Shown in pieces: positions 32,609 to 33,367 of a stretch of DNA of 33,367 nt. The stretch is taken from NCBI GenBank assembly GCA_945865375.1, contig CAMBEJ010000051.1, forward strand, positions 1 to 33,367, given 5' to 3'. The first letter of the stretch is position 1, and every line of letters begins with the position of its first letter. This DNA comes from Akkermansia muciniphila (lineage in GTDB: Bacteria; Verrucomicrobiota; Verrucomicrobiia; Limisphaerales; F1-80-MAGS106). The translations under genes were made by a program, and so were the position numbers. The notes under the pieces are model-generated. The model saw only the letters and a list, made by a program, of their open reading frames with translations. It was not told where the DNA came from and made no database searches.

Positions 32609-33352
32609 GTGACACACGGAAAATATTTGTCGGGAAAGCCTATCCCGGTCAGGGAGCGCCTTATTTTTGCATTGGACGTTCCCACCGTCCATGAAGCGAA
32701 GGCTTTGGTGGAGAAACTGGGTGACAGTGTGCTGTTTTATAAGCTCGGCCTGCAAATTTTCATGGCCGGTGGTTATTACGAGCTGATCGAATGGCTGAAG
32801 TCGTCGGGGAAAAAAGTGTTCGTGGATCTCAAGTTCTTCGATGTGCCCGAAACTGTCAAATTGGCGGTCGCACAACTCAAGGGTCGCGGGGTCACTTTTG
32901 CAACCGTTCATGGAAATGAAGGGATCTTGCGCGCCGCCGTTGAGAGCGGGAGTGATCTGAAGATATTAGCCGTGACGGTTCTGACAAGTTTGGACAGAGG
33001 CGACTTGAACGACCTTGGGTTTGATTGCAACGTGGCGGATCTCGTCCTCTCGCGAGCTCGCCGAGCCTTGAATGTGGGCTGTGGTGGAGTGATTTCTTCT
33101 GGGCTGGAGGCTGAACGGCTGAGAACAGAGCTGGGTGAACGATTCCTCATTGTGAGCCCAGGGATACGCCCCGTCGAGAACAACGTTGCCGATGATCAAA
33201 AAAGAACTGTCGACGTCGAGGAAGCCTTTCTGAAGGGGGCCGATTATATTGTGGTGGGAAGACCCATCAGAAAGGCGGAGGATCCAAAGAAAAAAGCGGA
33301 GGAATTCCAGAAGAGAATCGCCGCACTCTTTGAACCGGTGGTGCCAAGCTGA
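32609..33352 (+). CDS. pyrF: Orotidine 5'-phosphate decarboxylase
   Basis: This enzyme makes UMP from OMP, the last step of pyrimidine synthesis. The 247-residue protein has LIFALDVPT at the first beta strand, the catalytic DLKFFDVPETV (Asp-x-Lys-x-x-Asp) at about 73-83, ATVHGNEG, VTVLTSL, and the phosphate-binding SPGIRPVENNVADDQKR with DYIVVGRPI. The start is the GTG at 32609, which puts 18 residues before the first strand; no better ATG exists in frame upstream of the core. It is complete, ending 15 bases before the window edge. Confidence 0.95.
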   Translation: MTHGKYLSGKPIPVRERLIFALDVPTVHEAKALVEKLGDSVLFYKLGLQIFMAGGYYELIEWLKSSGKKVFVDLKFFDVPETVKLAVAQLKGRGVTFATVHGNEGILRAAVESGSDLKILAVTVLTSLDRGDLNDLGFDCNVADLVLSRARRALNVGCGGVISSGLEAERLRTELGERFLIVSPGIRPVENNVADDQKRTVDVEEAFLKGADYIVVGRPIRKAEDPKKKAEEFQKRIAALFEPVVPS

Positions 33353-33367
33353 AACTCCGGATTGTGG

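Overview
The window looks like a chromosomal piece of a Verrucomicrobiota-type bacterium, probably of the Pedosphaera/Limisphaerales kind. This is inferred from gene families only: a FAD_oxidored-type oxidoreductase with a golvesin-like tail, a PQQ-like beta-propeller protein, a C-terminal remnant with an EYLAGTDPN motif, an RsmH with a long basic N-terminal extension, and short REP-like palindromes between genes. No rRNA, CRISPR array, intact transposase or complete tRNA was seen.

Positions 1-8560 hold a heavy-metal response region, nearly all on the minus strand. In minus-strand transcription order it has a small secreted His/Cys protein, a copper-type P1B ATPase with an elaborate N-terminal metal-binding region, a PAS sensor, two response regulators, a secreted protein with four CxxC pairs, an RND metal-efflux pump and an MgtC-like membrane protein. 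Much of it is broken. The pump keeps only its last third and carries a frameshift. The sensor has lost its kinase core but keeps an out-of-frame fragment of its C-terminal ATPase tail. A NarL-type regulator at the right edge has lost its receiver domain. The ATPase, both complete regulators and the two small secreted proteins look intact.

Positions 8560-14500 are a mosaic of accessory genes and fragments: a PQQ-like protein, a C-terminal scrap of a cell-surface protein, a FAD oxidoreductase whose golvesin-like tail is out of frame, an Uma2 nuclease fragment truncated at both ends beside a 30-bp-period repeat, and a small ORF overlapping a DUF6036-type nucleotidyltransferase that could be a toxin-antitoxin-like pair.

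Positions 14550-33367 are mostly intact housekeeping and metabolic genes: rsmH diverging from recF, a secreted OB-fold-type protein, a galactokinase-like protein lacking its catalytic motifs followed by a very large two-domain glycogen debranching enzyme, a TPR lipoprotein candidate, a beta-CASP metallo-hydrolase, a conserved CxC protein, an apparent minus-strand operon (two-subunit class I fumarase, MoxR ATPase, eight-heme cytochrome c, four-helix membrane protein), and pyrF. Gaps here carry palindromic repeat elements, including a pair in opposite orientation after recF and a 52-bp element found both after recF and before pyrF.

The strongest leads are the decayed metal island with an intact ATPase, the galactokinase-like/debranching pair, the overlapping nucleotidyltransferase pair and the palindromic repeat family. 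Because several independent deletions fall in the left 14 kb, an assembly or sequencing artefact should be excluded before calling it gene decay.
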